From Dolomitihabitans soli (GTDB lineage: Bacteria; Actinomycetota; Actinomycetes; Streptosporangiales; Streptosporangiaceae): 64,000 bases of DNA. Each line of letters begins with the position of its first letter. The stretch's first letter is position 1. Location of the stretch: assembly GCF_022213955.1 (NCBI RefSeq), contig NZ_JAKNTW010000033.1, forward strand, positions 62,001 through 126,000. Direction: 5' to 3'. A model generated the notes under the pieces. It saw nothing but the letters and a program-made list of their open reading frames with translations. It was not told where the DNA came from and did no database searches. Position numbers and translations under genes: made by a program. Shown piece by piece: positions 44,714-53,445 of this stretch.

Positions 44714-47391
44714 TCACCGGCCCCGAAGCAGCCGAACCCGGCCACACCGGTCCTCGCGGTCGCCACCGCGAGGGCGGCGGCCGGGGTGTGCCCTCCGGCG
44801 ATCAGGTCGTGGAACTCCGTCATGAGCACCGGAGCCTCCTCATCGCGCACCGGGATCATCCCGGCGATCACACAGGCCGTCCCCTTGGTCAGGAAGGTGC
44901 CCGCGAGCCCCAGGGGCGCGCCGTCTGCGGGTGCGTGGGCCATGCCGGAGTCGCACGCCGACAGGACCACGAGGCGCGGGGGCGTGCGCAGGGTGAGCAG
45001 GTCGTAGGCCATCAGCGGGCCGTCGTCGAGCATGATGCTGGACATCAGCGGACTGCGCGCGTTGAACGAGCCGTGCGCGGCGAAGTGCACGATGTCCACC
45101 TCGTCGAGCGCCCTGAGCACCTCGCTCACCCGGGCCGGCACCGCCCGCGCGCCGTCGTACCGCCGCGCCACCAGCTCCGTCTCCCGGGCGCCGTGGGCCA
45201 GCCCCGGGCCGCCCACCACGGCGACGGCCAGCGGGCGCGCCGTCCCGCGCGGCGAGGTGCGGGTCGCGGAGAGCCAGGCGGCGGCGCTGGCGGCGACCGA
45301 CACCGGCCGCTTCGCCAGCGAGGGCAGCGCCTGCCAGGGCATCGTGTGCAGCGACCCGGCGGGAACGATCACCAGCGGCCCGGGCCCGAACGCGTGCCGT
45401 AGCGGCGCGACCAGCAGGGAGTCGACGACGGCCGCCTCCTGCCTGACCGCCTCGGCCACCTCCGGCAGCACGCCCGTCCCGCTGCCGGTCGGCTGCCCCG
45501 GCACGGGAGGGCTCGCGTGCGGAGGCGTGTCGCGGAGGCTGGCGCGGCGCATGCTGTAGCGCAGGCGGACCGCCGCCTCGGCGACCGTTCTGGCCGGGCC
45601 GAGATGGTGCAGGGTGATCTCGTGGGCGGTCACCACGACGGCGGCCAGGTCGTCGCCGTGCCGTACGTATTCGACCAGGTCGGCCTCGCCGAGCGTGTCC
45701 TGCACGATGCCGGGGTCGGGGGCGCGGGGAAAACCGGACGCCGCCACCGCGCGCCACCGCTCGGCGCACGCCAGGGTCGTACGGCCCTGCCCGGTCTGGA
45801 GGGCCAGCGACACGCCCAGGGCGGCGAGCCGTTCGCCGGCCTTCACCGCGTGGGCCCGGGTGACCGGGTCGGTCAGCGCCACGCTGCTCGCACCCACCTC
45901 GGCCAGCCCTCTGCCCACCGCCTCGAACGCGCCGCCCAGATCACCGCGCAGCGTGCACGACAGGGCCACGGCGTGCTGCTCGATGGGCCCGCCGTCCGGG
46001 TGCCGGGACTGACCGCGGCGGTCGGCGGTGAGAAGACGCAGCTGCCCCTCGGCGGTGTCGGTCAGGCCCAGCTGGATGGCCAGCTCGGCCGCGGACAGCC
46101 GCAGTGCCCCGGCGGCCGTGCCCCAGGAGCCGGCGGACAGCGCCTCCGCGCAGTCGATCAGGTCGGTGAGCAGGCCGGTGGAGGGCGGCGAGGTGGCCAG
46201 CCGGGCGCGCAGGGTCGCCTCGGTGGCGAGCGGGATCCAGGCGTCACGGCCCTGGGCCGTCAGGTCGGCGCGGGCCAGTTCCGCGGCGGCCGCCGCCTGG
46301 TACGGGGCGCCCGCCTGGAGTTCGAGCTGGGCGAGCAGCAGGCGGGCCTCGGCCAGCGCGCCCCGCGCCCCCGCCGCCTCAAGCTCGGGCACCGCGAGGT
46401 CGAGCAGCGCCCTGGCCTCTCCGGGCAGGTAGGCGACCACGAGCGCGTCGGCCAGGTCGCAGCGCATCGTGGCCAGCCGCTCCGGGTAGCCGAACAGCGC
46501 CTCCTCGGCCTCGCGGTATCTCGCGAAGGCCGCCGGGATGTCGCCCCGCTTCGCGGCGACGAACGGCATGTTGGCCTTGGCCAGGGCCGCCACGTGGCCG
46601 AGCCCCGCCTCAGACGCCAGCTCCACGCACGCCACCAGATCGGCCTCCGCGCGCTCGAAGTCGGCCAGGTAGGCGGCCGCGAGCCCGCGGTTGAGCAGCG
46701 CCCCGGCCAGGAACCGCAGGTCGTCCGCCCGGCTCAGATCCTCGTGCCACTCGCGCCGCGGATCCGGCCCCGGCTGCGCGGGCACGTACGTCAGGGGCAG
46801 CGGCGGCGAGTCGGGCTCGGCCGTGATCGCGGTCAGGACCCGGACCGCGTGGTCGCAGTTGAGCACGGCCTCGTCGTTGCGCCCCAGCCGCATGAGCGCG
46901 ACGGCCCGCTGGGAGCACAGCTTGGCCCGCTCGACCGAGCAGAGGTACGGCTCGGCGGTGTCGGCGATCCGCAGCGCCTCGACCGGGTGGCCCAGCTCGG
47001 TCCGCACGGTCACCAGCGACAGCCTGGCCTGCGCCGCCCGCCTGGGCAGCCGGCGGGCCTCGGCCGCGGACCGCCGCAGCTCCTCCTCGGCCAGCGCGAG
47101 GTCGCCCAGTTCCCTGGCGGCCAGCCCGAGGGCCCGGCGTGCCACCACCTCGGCCTCCAGGCACCCGGCCGTCGCGGCCATCTCCAGCGCCTGCCGCGCC
47201 CGTTCCCAGGCACGCGCGGGGTCCACCCCGCACAACAGCACGGCGTACTCCGCCATGGCCACCGGATCGACCCGCCAGCCGCCGACGGCGTGAGCATCGC
47301 GGTCGCCGGTGATGGCGGGCACGTCGTCTACGGGGTCGGCGGTGGGGGGCACGTCGTCTCCGGGGCGCGGGGTGGGGGAAGAGGGGATCAC
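44653..47391 (-). CDS. TPR-CHAT protease (caspase-fold)
   Basis: A 912-residue protein. Residues ~40-560 are TPR-like helical repeats (ARQALEMAATAGCLEAEVVARR, ADFERAEADLVACVELA and others). Residues ~620-900 form a CHAT domain, a caspase-like cysteine protease. The catalytic dyad is intact: His773 in IVHFAAHGSFN and Cys813 in VVLSACDSG. GTG 47391 lies 8 bp after the stop of the small upstream gene; the frame stays open further upstream, but that part is an out-of-frame reading of the upstream gene. It is the last of four close minus-strand genes with a subtilase and an ECF sigma factor. TPR-CHAT proteins of type III-E CRISPR cleave partners controlling a sigma factor; that comparison is inference. 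Confidence 0.88.
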   Translation of the reverse strand: MIPSSPTPRPGDDVPPTADPVDDVPAITGDRDAHAVGGWRVDPVAMAEYAVLLCGVDPARAWERARQALEMAATAGCLEAEVVARRALGLAARELGDLALAEEELRRSAAEARRLPRRAAQARLSLVTVRTELGHPVEALRIADTAEPYLCSVERAKLCSQRAVALMRLGRNDEAVLNCDHAVRVLTAITAEPDSPPLPLTYVPAQPGPDPRREWHEDLSRADDLRFLAGALLNRGLAAAYLADFERAEADLVACVELASEAGLGHVAALAKANMPFVAAKRGDIPAAFARYREAEEALFGYPERLATMRCDLADALVVAYLPGEARALLDLAVPELEAAGARGALAEARLLLAQLELQAGAPYQAAAAAELARADLTAQGRDAWIPLATEATLRARLATSPPSTGLLTDLIDCAEALSAGSWGTAAGALRLSAAELAIQLGLTDTAEGQLRLLTADRRGQSRHPDGGPIEQHAVALSCTLRGDLGGAFEAVGRGLAEVGASSVALTDPVTRAHAVKAGERLAALGVSLALQTGQGRTTLACAERWRAVAASGFPRAPDPGIVQDTLGEADLVEYVRHGDDLAAVVVTAHEITLHHLGPARTVAEAAVRLRYSMRRASLRDTPPHASPPVPGQPTGSGTGVLPEVAEAVRQEAAVVDSLLVAPLRHAFGPGPLVIVPAGSLHTMPWQALPSLAKRPVSVAASAAAWLSATRTSPRGTARPLAVAVVGGPGLAHGARETELVARRYDGARAVPARVSEVLRALDEVDIVHFAAHGSFNARSPLMSSIMLDDGPLMAYDLLTLRTPPRLVVLSACDSGMAHAPADGAPLGLAGTFLTKGTACVIAGMIPVRDEEAPVLMTEFHDLIAGGHTPAAALAVATARTGVAGFGCFGAGDQPVATGLSGEATQCDQDPT

Positions 47392-47399
47392 GGTGGAGA

Positions 47400-47846
47400 T
47401 CAGGCGCGGATGCGGGCCCAGCTGGTGGCGATCGGCGGACCGGCGGAACGGTGACAGACGATGCTGAACCATCCGGGCGGCAGCCCCGCCGCGGCGAACT
47501 GGCCCGACTCCGACAGCTCCCGGGTCTGGTTGACGTGCAGGGTGCGGATCTCGACCCGGCTGCCGGCGCCCGGATTGGGGGTCACCTGGCCCGCCAGGTC
47601 GACCAGGCCGTCGGAGGTGACGATCTCCACGTCCACGGCGAGACCCGCGGCGGCGAAGCGGAGCAGTCGGGGCCCGCAGCCGAGCCGTACCCCGCCGGGC
47701 GCGGCGGCGCCGACCCGCTCGGCGACCACCGCGCCGGGGGCCCGCAACGCGTGCGCGCGCCGGGCGGAGATGACCACGTGGGCGGGCACCGGATCGCGGC
47801 CCGCGGCGAGGCGGAGGGCGGCGATCGTGGACTCGTCGTCGATCAA
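47400..47846 (-). CDS. Small predicted beta-rich protein between sigma factor and CHAT protease
   Basis: A 148-residue protein without signal peptide or membrane segment. The N-terminal ~20 residues are helical, and the rest has beta-strand-like alternation (LAVDVEIVTSDGLVDLAGQV, SRVEIRTLHVNQTREL, GWFSIVCHRS), suggesting a beta-sandwich. I cannot name a family. TTG 47846 overlaps the sigma-factor stop (TTGA) and has AGAGGA nine bases upstream, supporting translational coupling. Its position between a sigma factor and a protease makes it a candidate anti-sigma factor or protease substrate; this is inference only. Confidence 0.7.
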   Translation of the reverse strand: MIDDESTIAALRLAAGRDPVPAHVVISARRAHALRAPGAVVAERVGAAAPGGVRLGCGPRLLRFAAAGLAVDVEIVTSDGLVDLAGQVTPNPGAGSRVEIRTLHVNQTRELSESGQFAAAGLPPGWFSIVCHRSAGPPIATSWARIRA

Positions 47847-48484
47847 TGCAACGTTTCCTCTGCTGAGACAAGGGTGCGAAGCCGTCGCAGGCACCGGCCA
47901 CGGGTGGGCCCGACACTGCCTCTGGGCATGCCGAGCCGTACGGCGAGCTGGTGCGTGCCCGACTCGGGGGCCGTCGCGATGAGCCGTAACAGGGTGCGGC
48001 ACGGCTCCTCCATGGACTCGACGGCCAGCCAGAGCCGGTTGCCGCGGTCGGCGTCGAGCACGGCCGTAGCGGCGTCCTCGCAGGCCGGATCGGGTATCAG
48101 GTCGGCGGGCTCGTGGGAGGGCTGGACGTCGCGCCGCTCGCGGGCCAGCCGGAGGGTCTCCCTGCGGGTGGTGGTGACCAGCCAGCCGCCGATCCCGCGC
48201 GGGTCGCGGATGGCGTGCAGGCTCTCGACCAGGCGGAGCCATGCCGCCTGGACCGCGTCGTCGGCGTCGGCGCCGCTCAGCCCGTAGGACCGGGCGGTCG
48301 CCCACATCGCGGGCCCGAACCTCTCCACGAGCAGGCACCAGGCGCTGTGGTCGCCGTCGGCGGCCTCCCTGACCAGCACCGCGGGGGCGGTGGAAGGCTC
48401 GGACGGGGTCGCCGGCGGTAGGGCCGGCGCGTCGGGATCGGTGAGGATGTCCCGATGCGGCGGCCATGGGTCAGGTGCGCTCAC
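47843..48484 (-). CDS. ECF-type RNA polymerase sigma factor
   Basis: A 213-residue sigma-70 family member with regions 2 and 4. Region 2 is WCLLVERFGPAMWATARSYG ... ADADDAVQAAWLRLVESL, with the -10-binding segment WLVTTTRRETLRLAR. Region 4 is the HTH ESGTHQLAVRLGMPRGSVGPTRGRCLRRLR. The N-terminal ~40 residues are Pro-rich. GTG 48484 follows GGAGG; a TTG four codons upstream is less likely. No classic anti-sigma with a zinc motif is adjacent. Second gene of the protease operon, 57 bp after the subtilase. Confidence 0.88.
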   Translation of the reverse strand: MSAPDPWPPHRDILTDPDAPALPPATPSEPSTAPAVLVREAADGDHSAWCLLVERFGPAMWATARSYGLSGADADDAVQAAWLRLVESLHAIRDPRGIGGWLVTTTRRETLRLARERRDVQPSHEPADLIPDPACEDAATAVLDADRGNRLWLAVESMEEPCRTLLRLIATAPESGTHQLAVRLGMPRGSVGPTRGRCLRRLRTLVSAEETLH

Positions 48485-48541
48485 TACAGCCTCCAAGGTC
48501 TCGCGACTGTGCGTAGTCGTCGCGGGACTCCGAGTGAGACT

Positions 48542-49603
48542 CTAGCGATCTGCGGGCACCACGACGCCCAGATCCGGAATCTCCCGGGAACGCAGTGGGT
48601 CGAGGACGTGCGCGGCGGCCTGACTGGGCGGCATGTCCCTGGCCGCGTCGGCGATGGCGCCGGTGACCAGCGCGGCGGCGAAGGAGGTGCCGCTCCAGCG
48701 CGCGTAGCCGTCGAACGGGCCGGTGGTGAGGAAGGTGCTGGCCAGCCACTCGCCCCTGGCGCAGGCGTCAACCCAGGGGCCGTAGGCGGAGAACGGGGCC
48801 CGGAAGGTCTCGGTCGGGTCGAGGGCGCCGACGGCGATCACCTGGGGGAGCGCGGCGGGCCACAGGGGGCGCGGCGAGGCGCTGTTGCCCGCGGCGGCGA
48901 CCACCACCGTGCCCGGCATCCGGGCGAGCGCCCCGGCCACGAGGAGCGGCGGCAGGTCCTGCACGGTGTGCCCGCCGAGGGAGAGGTTGATCAGGTGGGG
49001 TGGCCGGTCGTGGAGCCGGGCGAGCGCGCGCAGCAGCCCGGCCTCGTCGCCGACGCCGTGGCTGTCGAGGACCCGCATGACGCGGAGCCGTACGCCGTGG
49101 GCCCGGCGGACCAGGAGGCCGGCGATGAACGTGCCGTGCCCGGCCTGCGCGTCGAGGCGGTCGTCGCGGTCGGCGTCGGTGCGCTCCCCGATGTCGCCCC
49201 GCTGATCGGTGAACCAGGCGCTCTCCGCCCACCACGGGTGCGCGTCGAGCCCGGTGTCGAGCAGGGCGACCGTCGCGCCCCGGCCGAGCCGTCCGGCGCC
49301 GGCGGGGGCGAGGGTGATCGGGCCGGTGGGGAAGGGGCGGGAGGCAGGTCCGCCGAAGAACAGCGGCTGGCCGGCGAGCACGTGGTTGGGCGAGGCGGTG
49401 TGACCCAGGTCGCGGAGGTCGGACGCGATCTCGCAGGGGTCGACGCCGGGGGAGAGCCGGAGCCGGCAGATGCCGCCGAACTCGGAGACCGCCTCGCTCC
49501 ACCGCTCCGCCGCTGCGGCCCCCGCCCCGTCCGTCAGGAGCTGGCCTGGGCGGATCAGCGCCGGGGCGTCGTCCCCGCCCGCCACCGTGATCTCACGGTC
49601 CAC
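48542..49603 (-). CDS. Cytoplasmic S8 (subtilisin-like) serine peptidase
   Basis: A 353-residue subtilase. Catalytic residues are Asp116 (ATVALLDTGLD), His156 (GHGTFIAGLL), oxyanion Asn240 (AAAGNSAS) and Ser307 (SGTSFAAALV); all are intact. There is no signal peptide or membrane anchor, unlike mycosins and secreted subtilases, so it should act inside the cell. The first ~90 residues form a separate domain that could be an autoinhibitory or targeting region. GTG 49603 has GGAGG five bases upstream. First gene of the four-gene unit with sigma factor and CHAT protease. Confidence 0.88.
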   Translation of the reverse strand: MDREITVAGGDDAPALIRPGQLLTDGAGAAAAERWSEAVSEFGGICRLRLSPGVDPCEIASDLRDLGHTASPNHVLAGQPLFFGGPASRPFPTGPITLAPAGAGRLGRGATVALLDTGLDAHPWWAESAWFTDQRGDIGERTDADRDDRLDAQAGHGTFIAGLLVRRAHGVRLRVMRVLDSHGVGDEAGLLRALARLHDRPPHLINLSLGGHTVQDLPPLLVAGALARMPGTVVVAAAGNSASPRPLWPAALPQVIAVGALDPTETFRAPFSAYGPWVDACARGEWLASTFLTTGPFDGYARWSGTSFAAALVTGAIADAARDMPPSQAAAHVLDPLRSREIPDLGVVVPADR

Positions 49604-49636
49604 ACGCACCTCCGGAGAGTGTTGGGTCGATCGCGG

Positions 49637-49668
49637 AGTGTATCCCCTTGCCTGCTGAACTGTGTCAA
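49637..49668 (-). promoter_or_regulatory. Candidate promoter of the protease/sigma operon
   Basis: On the minus strand TTGACA (49668-49663) and TACACT (49642-49637) are separated by 20 bp, longer than ideal, and lie 33 bp before the subtilase start. The perfect -35 hexamer makes a housekeeping promoter plausible; it could equally be a site for the operon's own sigma factor. Confidence 0.4.
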
Positions 49669-49809
49669 GTGTCACCGGCGCAACATCTCGGTATGACCCG
49701 CCACTGGTGTCGAGTCACGACCGACGGTAGTCTCTCCTACAGTCACTTGTGATCATCCCAGTACGAGGCCGTTGGGGAAGGCGCACCTCGTACCGAAACG
49801 GGAGGTCCG

Positions 49810-50304
49810 GTGTCTGCTCGTGGCGTGCTTTACGTCCACTCGGCTCAGCCTGCGCTGTGCCCGCACATCGAATGGGCGGTCGCGGCTGTCCTTGGCGTGC
49901 CCGTCGACCTGACGTGGACGCCCCAGCCCGCCGCGCCCAACACTGTGCGCGCGCAGGCTGAATGGGATGGCCGGCCGGGGATCGCCGCCGCGGTCACCTC
50001 CTCACTCATGGGGTGGCAGCGAATCCGCTTCGAGATCACCGAGGACGCCTCACCGGGCGTCGACGGGTCCCGGCACGCCTACACGCCCACGCTCGGCGCG
50101 TTCACCGCGATCATCGGGGCGAACGGCGACATCCTCGTGCCCGAGGACCGGCTGCGCGCGGCGATGCTGATGGCCGGCCAGGGACGGCTCGTTCTGGAAG
50201 ACGAGCTTGACAAGCTTCTCGGGCGGTCGTGGGATGAGGAACTGGAGCCGTTCCGTTACGCGGGCGACGGCGCGCCCGTCCGCTGGCTCCACGCCGCCGT
50301 GTAA
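49810..50304 (+). CDS. DUF3145 family protein
   Basis: A 164-residue actinobacterial protein of unknown function, conserved along its length with streptomycete relatives: GVLYVHSAQPALCPHIEWAV at the N-terminus, GDILVPEDRLRAA in the middle and ELEPFRYAGDGAPVRWLH at the end. GTG 49810 follows GGGAGG. In other actinobacteria it also lies next to the fatty-acid synthesis locus (family knowledge), as here. Confidence 0.9.
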   Translation: MSARGVLYVHSAQPALCPHIEWAVAAVLGVPVDLTWTPQPAAPNTVRAQAEWDGRPGIAAAVTSSLMGWQRIRFEITEDASPGVDGSRHAYTPTLGAFTAIIGANGDILVPEDRLRAAMLMAGQGRLVLEDELDKLLGRSWDEELEPFRYAGDGAPVRWLHAAV

Positions 50305-50346
50305 GACTGCCTGTCACGCGTGTGTGCGGTCGGGGAAGCCGCACAA

Positions 50347-50418
50347 CCGCCGCAGGTACGACGAAGGCCCCCGCGCGGGAGGATATCCGTGCGGGGGCCT
50401 TCGCTGTGCCTGCGGCGG
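50347..50418. terminator. Large bidirectional hairpin terminator
   Basis: An inner perfect 13-bp stem (CGAAGGCCCCCGC at 50362 with its complement ending 50403) is enclosed by a second 10-bp pairing (CCGCCGCAGG at 50347 with CCTGCGGCGG ending 50418). It lies between the convergent DUF3145 and carboxyltransferase genes and reads the same from both strands. Confidence 0.8.
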
Positions 50419-50424
50419 GAAGCT

Positions 50425-51849
50425 TCAGAGCGGGATGTTGCCGTGCGCGCCCCTGGCCGGGGTGGCCTGTGCGAGCACCTTGGCGAGGGCGCCCCTCGTC
50501 GTCTCCGGGGAGATGACCTCGTCGACCACCCCGAGGTCGACCGCGCGGTCGAGGCCGCCCGCGAGCTTCTCGTGCTCCTCGGCGAACCGCGCCTCCAGGG
50601 CGGGGCGCTCCTCCTCCGGCGCGGCGGCCAGCTCACGCCGCTTGAGGACGCGCACCGCGGCGACGGCGCCCATGACGGCGACCTGCGCGGTCGGCCAGGC
50701 GAAGACCTTGGTGGCGCCGAGGGAGCGGGAGTTCATCGCGATGTAGGCGCCGCCGTACGCCTTGCGGGTGACGAGGGTGACGCGGGGGACCGATGCCTCG
50801 GCGAAGGCGTGCAGCAGCTTCGCGCCGCGCCGTACGACGCCGTCGTGCTCCTGGCCGACACCGGGGAGGTAGCCGGGGACGTCCACGAGGACCACCAGCG
50901 GCACGCCGAGGGCGTCGCACATCCGGACGAAGCGGGCGGCCTTCTCGGCCGAGGTGGCGTCGAGGCAACCGCCCAGGCGCATCGGGTTGTTGGCGACCAC
51001 GCCGACGGTCCGGCCGCCGAGCCGGCCGAGGGTGGTGACGATGTTCGGCGCCCACTTGGGGTGGAGCTCCACGCCCGGCTCGTCGAGCAGGCCCTTGACC
51101 AGCGGCTTGACGTCGTAGGCGCGGCGGGGCGACTCGGGAAGCAGGTCGCCGAAGTCGACCTCGTGCACCTCGGGCATCCGCACCCTGCCCTGGTGGCCCA
51201 GCAGTACGGCGAGCCGCCTGGCCTGGAGCAGCGCGTCGGTCTCCGACTTGGTGACGACGTGTGCCACGCCGCTGCGCCTGCTGTGCGGCTCGGGACCGCC
51301 GAGGGCGGCCGAGTCGATCTGCTCGCCGGTGACGCTGCGCACGACGTCGGGACCGGTCACGAAGATGCGGCCCTGGTCGGCGAGGATGACGATGTCGGTG
51401 AGGGCGGGGCCGTAGGCCGCACCGCCCGCGGCGGCGCCCAGGACCACCGAGATCTGCGGGACGACGCCCGACGCCTTGGTCATCGCGGTGAAGACACGCC
51501 CGACGGCGTGCAGGGACTCCACGCCCTCCGCCAGCCGGGCGCCACCCGAGTGCCACACGCCGATGACGGGTACCCGCTCGCGGACCGCGACGTCGTAGGC
51601 GTGCACGATGTGCTCGCACCCCTCGCCGCCCATCGCGCCGCCCTGAACCCTGGCGTCGCTGCAGAAGGCCACCACCGGGACGCCCTCGACGCGGCCCAAC
51701 GCGGCCAGGACTCCGCTCTTGTCCTCAGGGGTGATCAACCGGAGAGAACCCTCGTCGAGCAGCGCGGCCAGCCGTACCTGAGGGTCACGGGGATCGCCGG
51801 CCTCCTGATCGGAGGCCGGAGTCACCACCCCGTTGTCGAGCACCGTCAT
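50425..51849 (-). CDS. Acyl-CoA carboxylase beta (carboxyltransferase) subunit, AccD6-like
   Basis: A 474-residue carboxyltransferase that moves CO2 from biotin to acetyl- or propionyl-CoA, making malonyl-CoA for the neighbouring synthase. Crotonase-fold halves: ARVQGGAMGGEGCEHIVHAYDVA, SGGARLAEGVESLHAVG and the oxyanion region VVLGAAAGGAAYGPALTD; later VPGYLPGVGQEHDGVVRRGAKLLHAFAEA and TRKAYGGAYIAMNSRSLGA. The length and position after fabF match mycobacterial accD6 behind kasB. ATG 51849, 10 bp after the fabF stop. No biotin-carrier alpha subunit is in the window. Confidence 0.9.
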   Translation of the reverse strand: MTVLDNGVVTPASDQEAGDPRDPQVRLAALLDEGSLRLITPEDKSGVLAALGRVEGVPVVAFCSDARVQGGAMGGEGCEHIVHAYDVAVRERVPVIGVWHSGGARLAEGVESLHAVGRVFTAMTKASGVVPQISVVLGAAAGGAAYGPALTDIVILADQGRIFVTGPDVVRSVTGEQIDSAALGGPEPHSRRSGVAHVVTKSETDALLQARRLAVLLGHQGRVRMPEVHEVDFGDLLPESPRRAYDVKPLVKGLLDEPGVELHPKWAPNIVTTLGRLGGRTVGVVANNPMRLGGCLDATSAEKAARFVRMCDALGVPLVVLVDVPGYLPGVGQEHDGVVRRGAKLLHAFAEASVPRVTLVTRKAYGGAYIAMNSRSLGATKVFAWPTAQVAVMGAVAAVRVLKRRELAAAPEEERPALEARFAEEHEKLAGGLDRAVDLGVVDEVISPETTRGALAKVLAQATPARGAHGNIPL

Positions 51850-51859
51850 GGACGACTCC

Positions 51860-53092
51860 TCAGCGAGTGGTGAAGGCGACCGCGACGTTGTGACCGCCGA
51901 AACCGAATGAGTTGTTGATCGCGGCGAGCTGACCGTCGGGAAGCTTGCGCGGATCACCGGACACGATGTCGACCTCGATGCCGTCGGCCGGGTCGTCGAG
52001 GTTGACCGTGGCCGGGATGATGCGCTCGTGCAGCGTGAGGACGGTGAAGACCGACTCGATGCCGCCGGCGCCGCCCAGCAGGTGGCCGGTCATCGACTTG
52101 GTGGCGGTCACCAGGGCGTGGCCGCCGATCGCGTCCTTGATCGCTTGGGTCTCGATCTCGTCGCCCACCGGAGTGGAGGTGGCGTGCGCGTTGACGTGGA
52201 TCACGTCCTCGGGGGCGAGCCCCGCGTCCTTGAGCGCGTGCTGCATGGCCAGCCTGCCGCCCCGGCCGCTCGGCTCGGGGGCGGAGATGTGGTAGCCGTC
52301 GCTGGTGTAGCCGGCCCCGGCCGCCTCGGCGTAGATCCGGACGCCGCGGGCACGGGCGTGCTCCTCCGACTCCAGGACCAGGATGCCTGATCCCTCGCCG
52401 AGCACGAAGCCGTCCCTGCCCTTGTCGAAGGGGCGTGAGGCCCGCTGCGGCTCGTCGTTCCGCTTCGACATGGCGCGCATGGCGGCGAAGGAGCCGATGT
52501 TGAGCGGGTGGATCGCGGCCTCGGTGCCGCCCGCGACGACGATGTCGGCCCGGCCGGAACGGATCATGTCGATCGCGTAGCCGATGGCCTCGGCGCCGGT
52601 GGCGCAGGCGCTGACCGTGGAGTGGGCTCCCGCCCTGGCGCCCAGGTCGATGCTGATCCAGCCCGCGGCTCCGTTGGGCATGAGCATCGGGACGGTGAAC
52701 GGCGACAGGCGGTTCCAGCCCTTGTTGCGGTAGGTGTCGTAGGCGTCCAGGATCGTGGTGATGCCACCGATCCCGCTGCCGACCACCACCCCGAGCCGGT
52801 CGCCGTCGACCTCGGGAGCCCCCGCGTCCTGCCAGGCCTCGCGGGCCGCGATGAGCGCGAACTGCTCGGCCCGGTCGAGCCGGCGTGCCTCGGGGCGTGG
52901 CAGCACCTCGCCCGGATCGACCTCGGCGACCCCGGCGAACTTCACCGGCACCGTGTCGATCCAGTCCGTGGTGAGCGTCTTGACACCCGACCGACCGGCG
53001 AGGAGCGCCGACCAGGTCGAGCCGACGTCCCCACCGAGGGGCGTGGTGGCGCCGAGCCCGGTGACAACGACGCGTACCTGGTCCTTACTCAC
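51860..53092 (-). CDS. fabF: Beta-ketoacyl-ACP synthase II
   Basis: The elongating condensing enzyme of type II fatty-acid synthesis, 410 residues. The Cys-His-His triad is Cys163 (TVSACATGAEA), His in HVNAHATSTPVGD and His in SMTGHLLGGAGG. The C-terminus NNSFGFGGHNVAVAF is typical. GTG 53092 aligns with the family start. Fourth gene of fabD-fabH-acpP-fabF-accD. Confidence 0.95.
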   Translation of the reverse strand: MSKDQVRVVVTGLGATTPLGGDVGSTWSALLAGRSGVKTLTTDWIDTVPVKFAGVAEVDPGEVLPRPEARRLDRAEQFALIAAREAWQDAGAPEVDGDRLGVVVGSGIGGITTILDAYDTYRNKGWNRLSPFTVPMLMPNGAAGWISIDLGARAGAHSTVSACATGAEAIGYAIDMIRSGRADIVVAGGTEAAIHPLNIGSFAAMRAMSKRNDEPQRASRPFDKGRDGFVLGEGSGILVLESEEHARARGVRIYAEAAGAGYTSDGYHISAPEPSGRGGRLAMQHALKDAGLAPEDVIHVNAHATSTPVGDEIETQAIKDAIGGHALVTATKSMTGHLLGGAGGIESVFTVLTLHERIIPATVNLDDPADGIEVDIVSGDPRKLPDGQLAAINNSFGFGGHNVAVAFTTR

Positions 53093-53141
53093 TTGCGTGC
53101 ACTCCTCTTGGTCGGCTAAAGATTCAGGCGGCCCGGTGGGG

Positions 53142-53381
53142 CTAGGCCTGGATGAAGTTGATGACGTCCTTGACGGTCTTCAGGTTCTTGAGCTGGTCGT
53201 CAGGGATCTCCACGTCGAACTCGTCCTGCGCGGCGACAGCGATCTCGACCATGGACAGGGAGTCGATGTCGAGCTCGTCCACGAAGTTCTTCTCCGGGGT
53301 GACATCGGCTGCCGGAATCCCCGTGATCTCGTTGATGATCTTGCCGAGGCTTTCGAGGATTTCCTGCTCGGACTTGGCCAT
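53142..53381 (-). CDS. acpP: Acyl carrier protein
   Basis: A 79-residue ACP. The phosphopantetheine attachment site is Ser41 in LDIDSLSMVEI. Length and acidic composition are normal. Lies between fabH and fabF and carries the growing acyl chain for both. Confidence 0.96.
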   Translation of the reverse strand: MAKSEQEILESLGKIINEITGIPAADVTPEKNFVDELDIDSLSMVEIAVAAQDEFDVEIPDDQLKNLKTVKDVINFIQA

Positions 53382-53445
53382 GTCGCTATAACTCCTTGAA
53401 TTGGGTGTTTTTTTCGGGTTTTGTACGGCCTAAGCCATACAAGTC

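Noticed and set aside
47397-47916. Longer CHAT protein starting near 47916
   Set aside because: The extra 175 residues are Arg/Gly-rich and are an out-of-frame reading of the small upstream gene; GTG 47391 fits the spacing.
44653-49603. Type III-E CRISPR locus
   Set aside because: TPR-CHAT plus a sigma factor recalls it, but there is no Cas7-11, Cas1/Cas2, Csx30/31-like membrane partner or array in the window.
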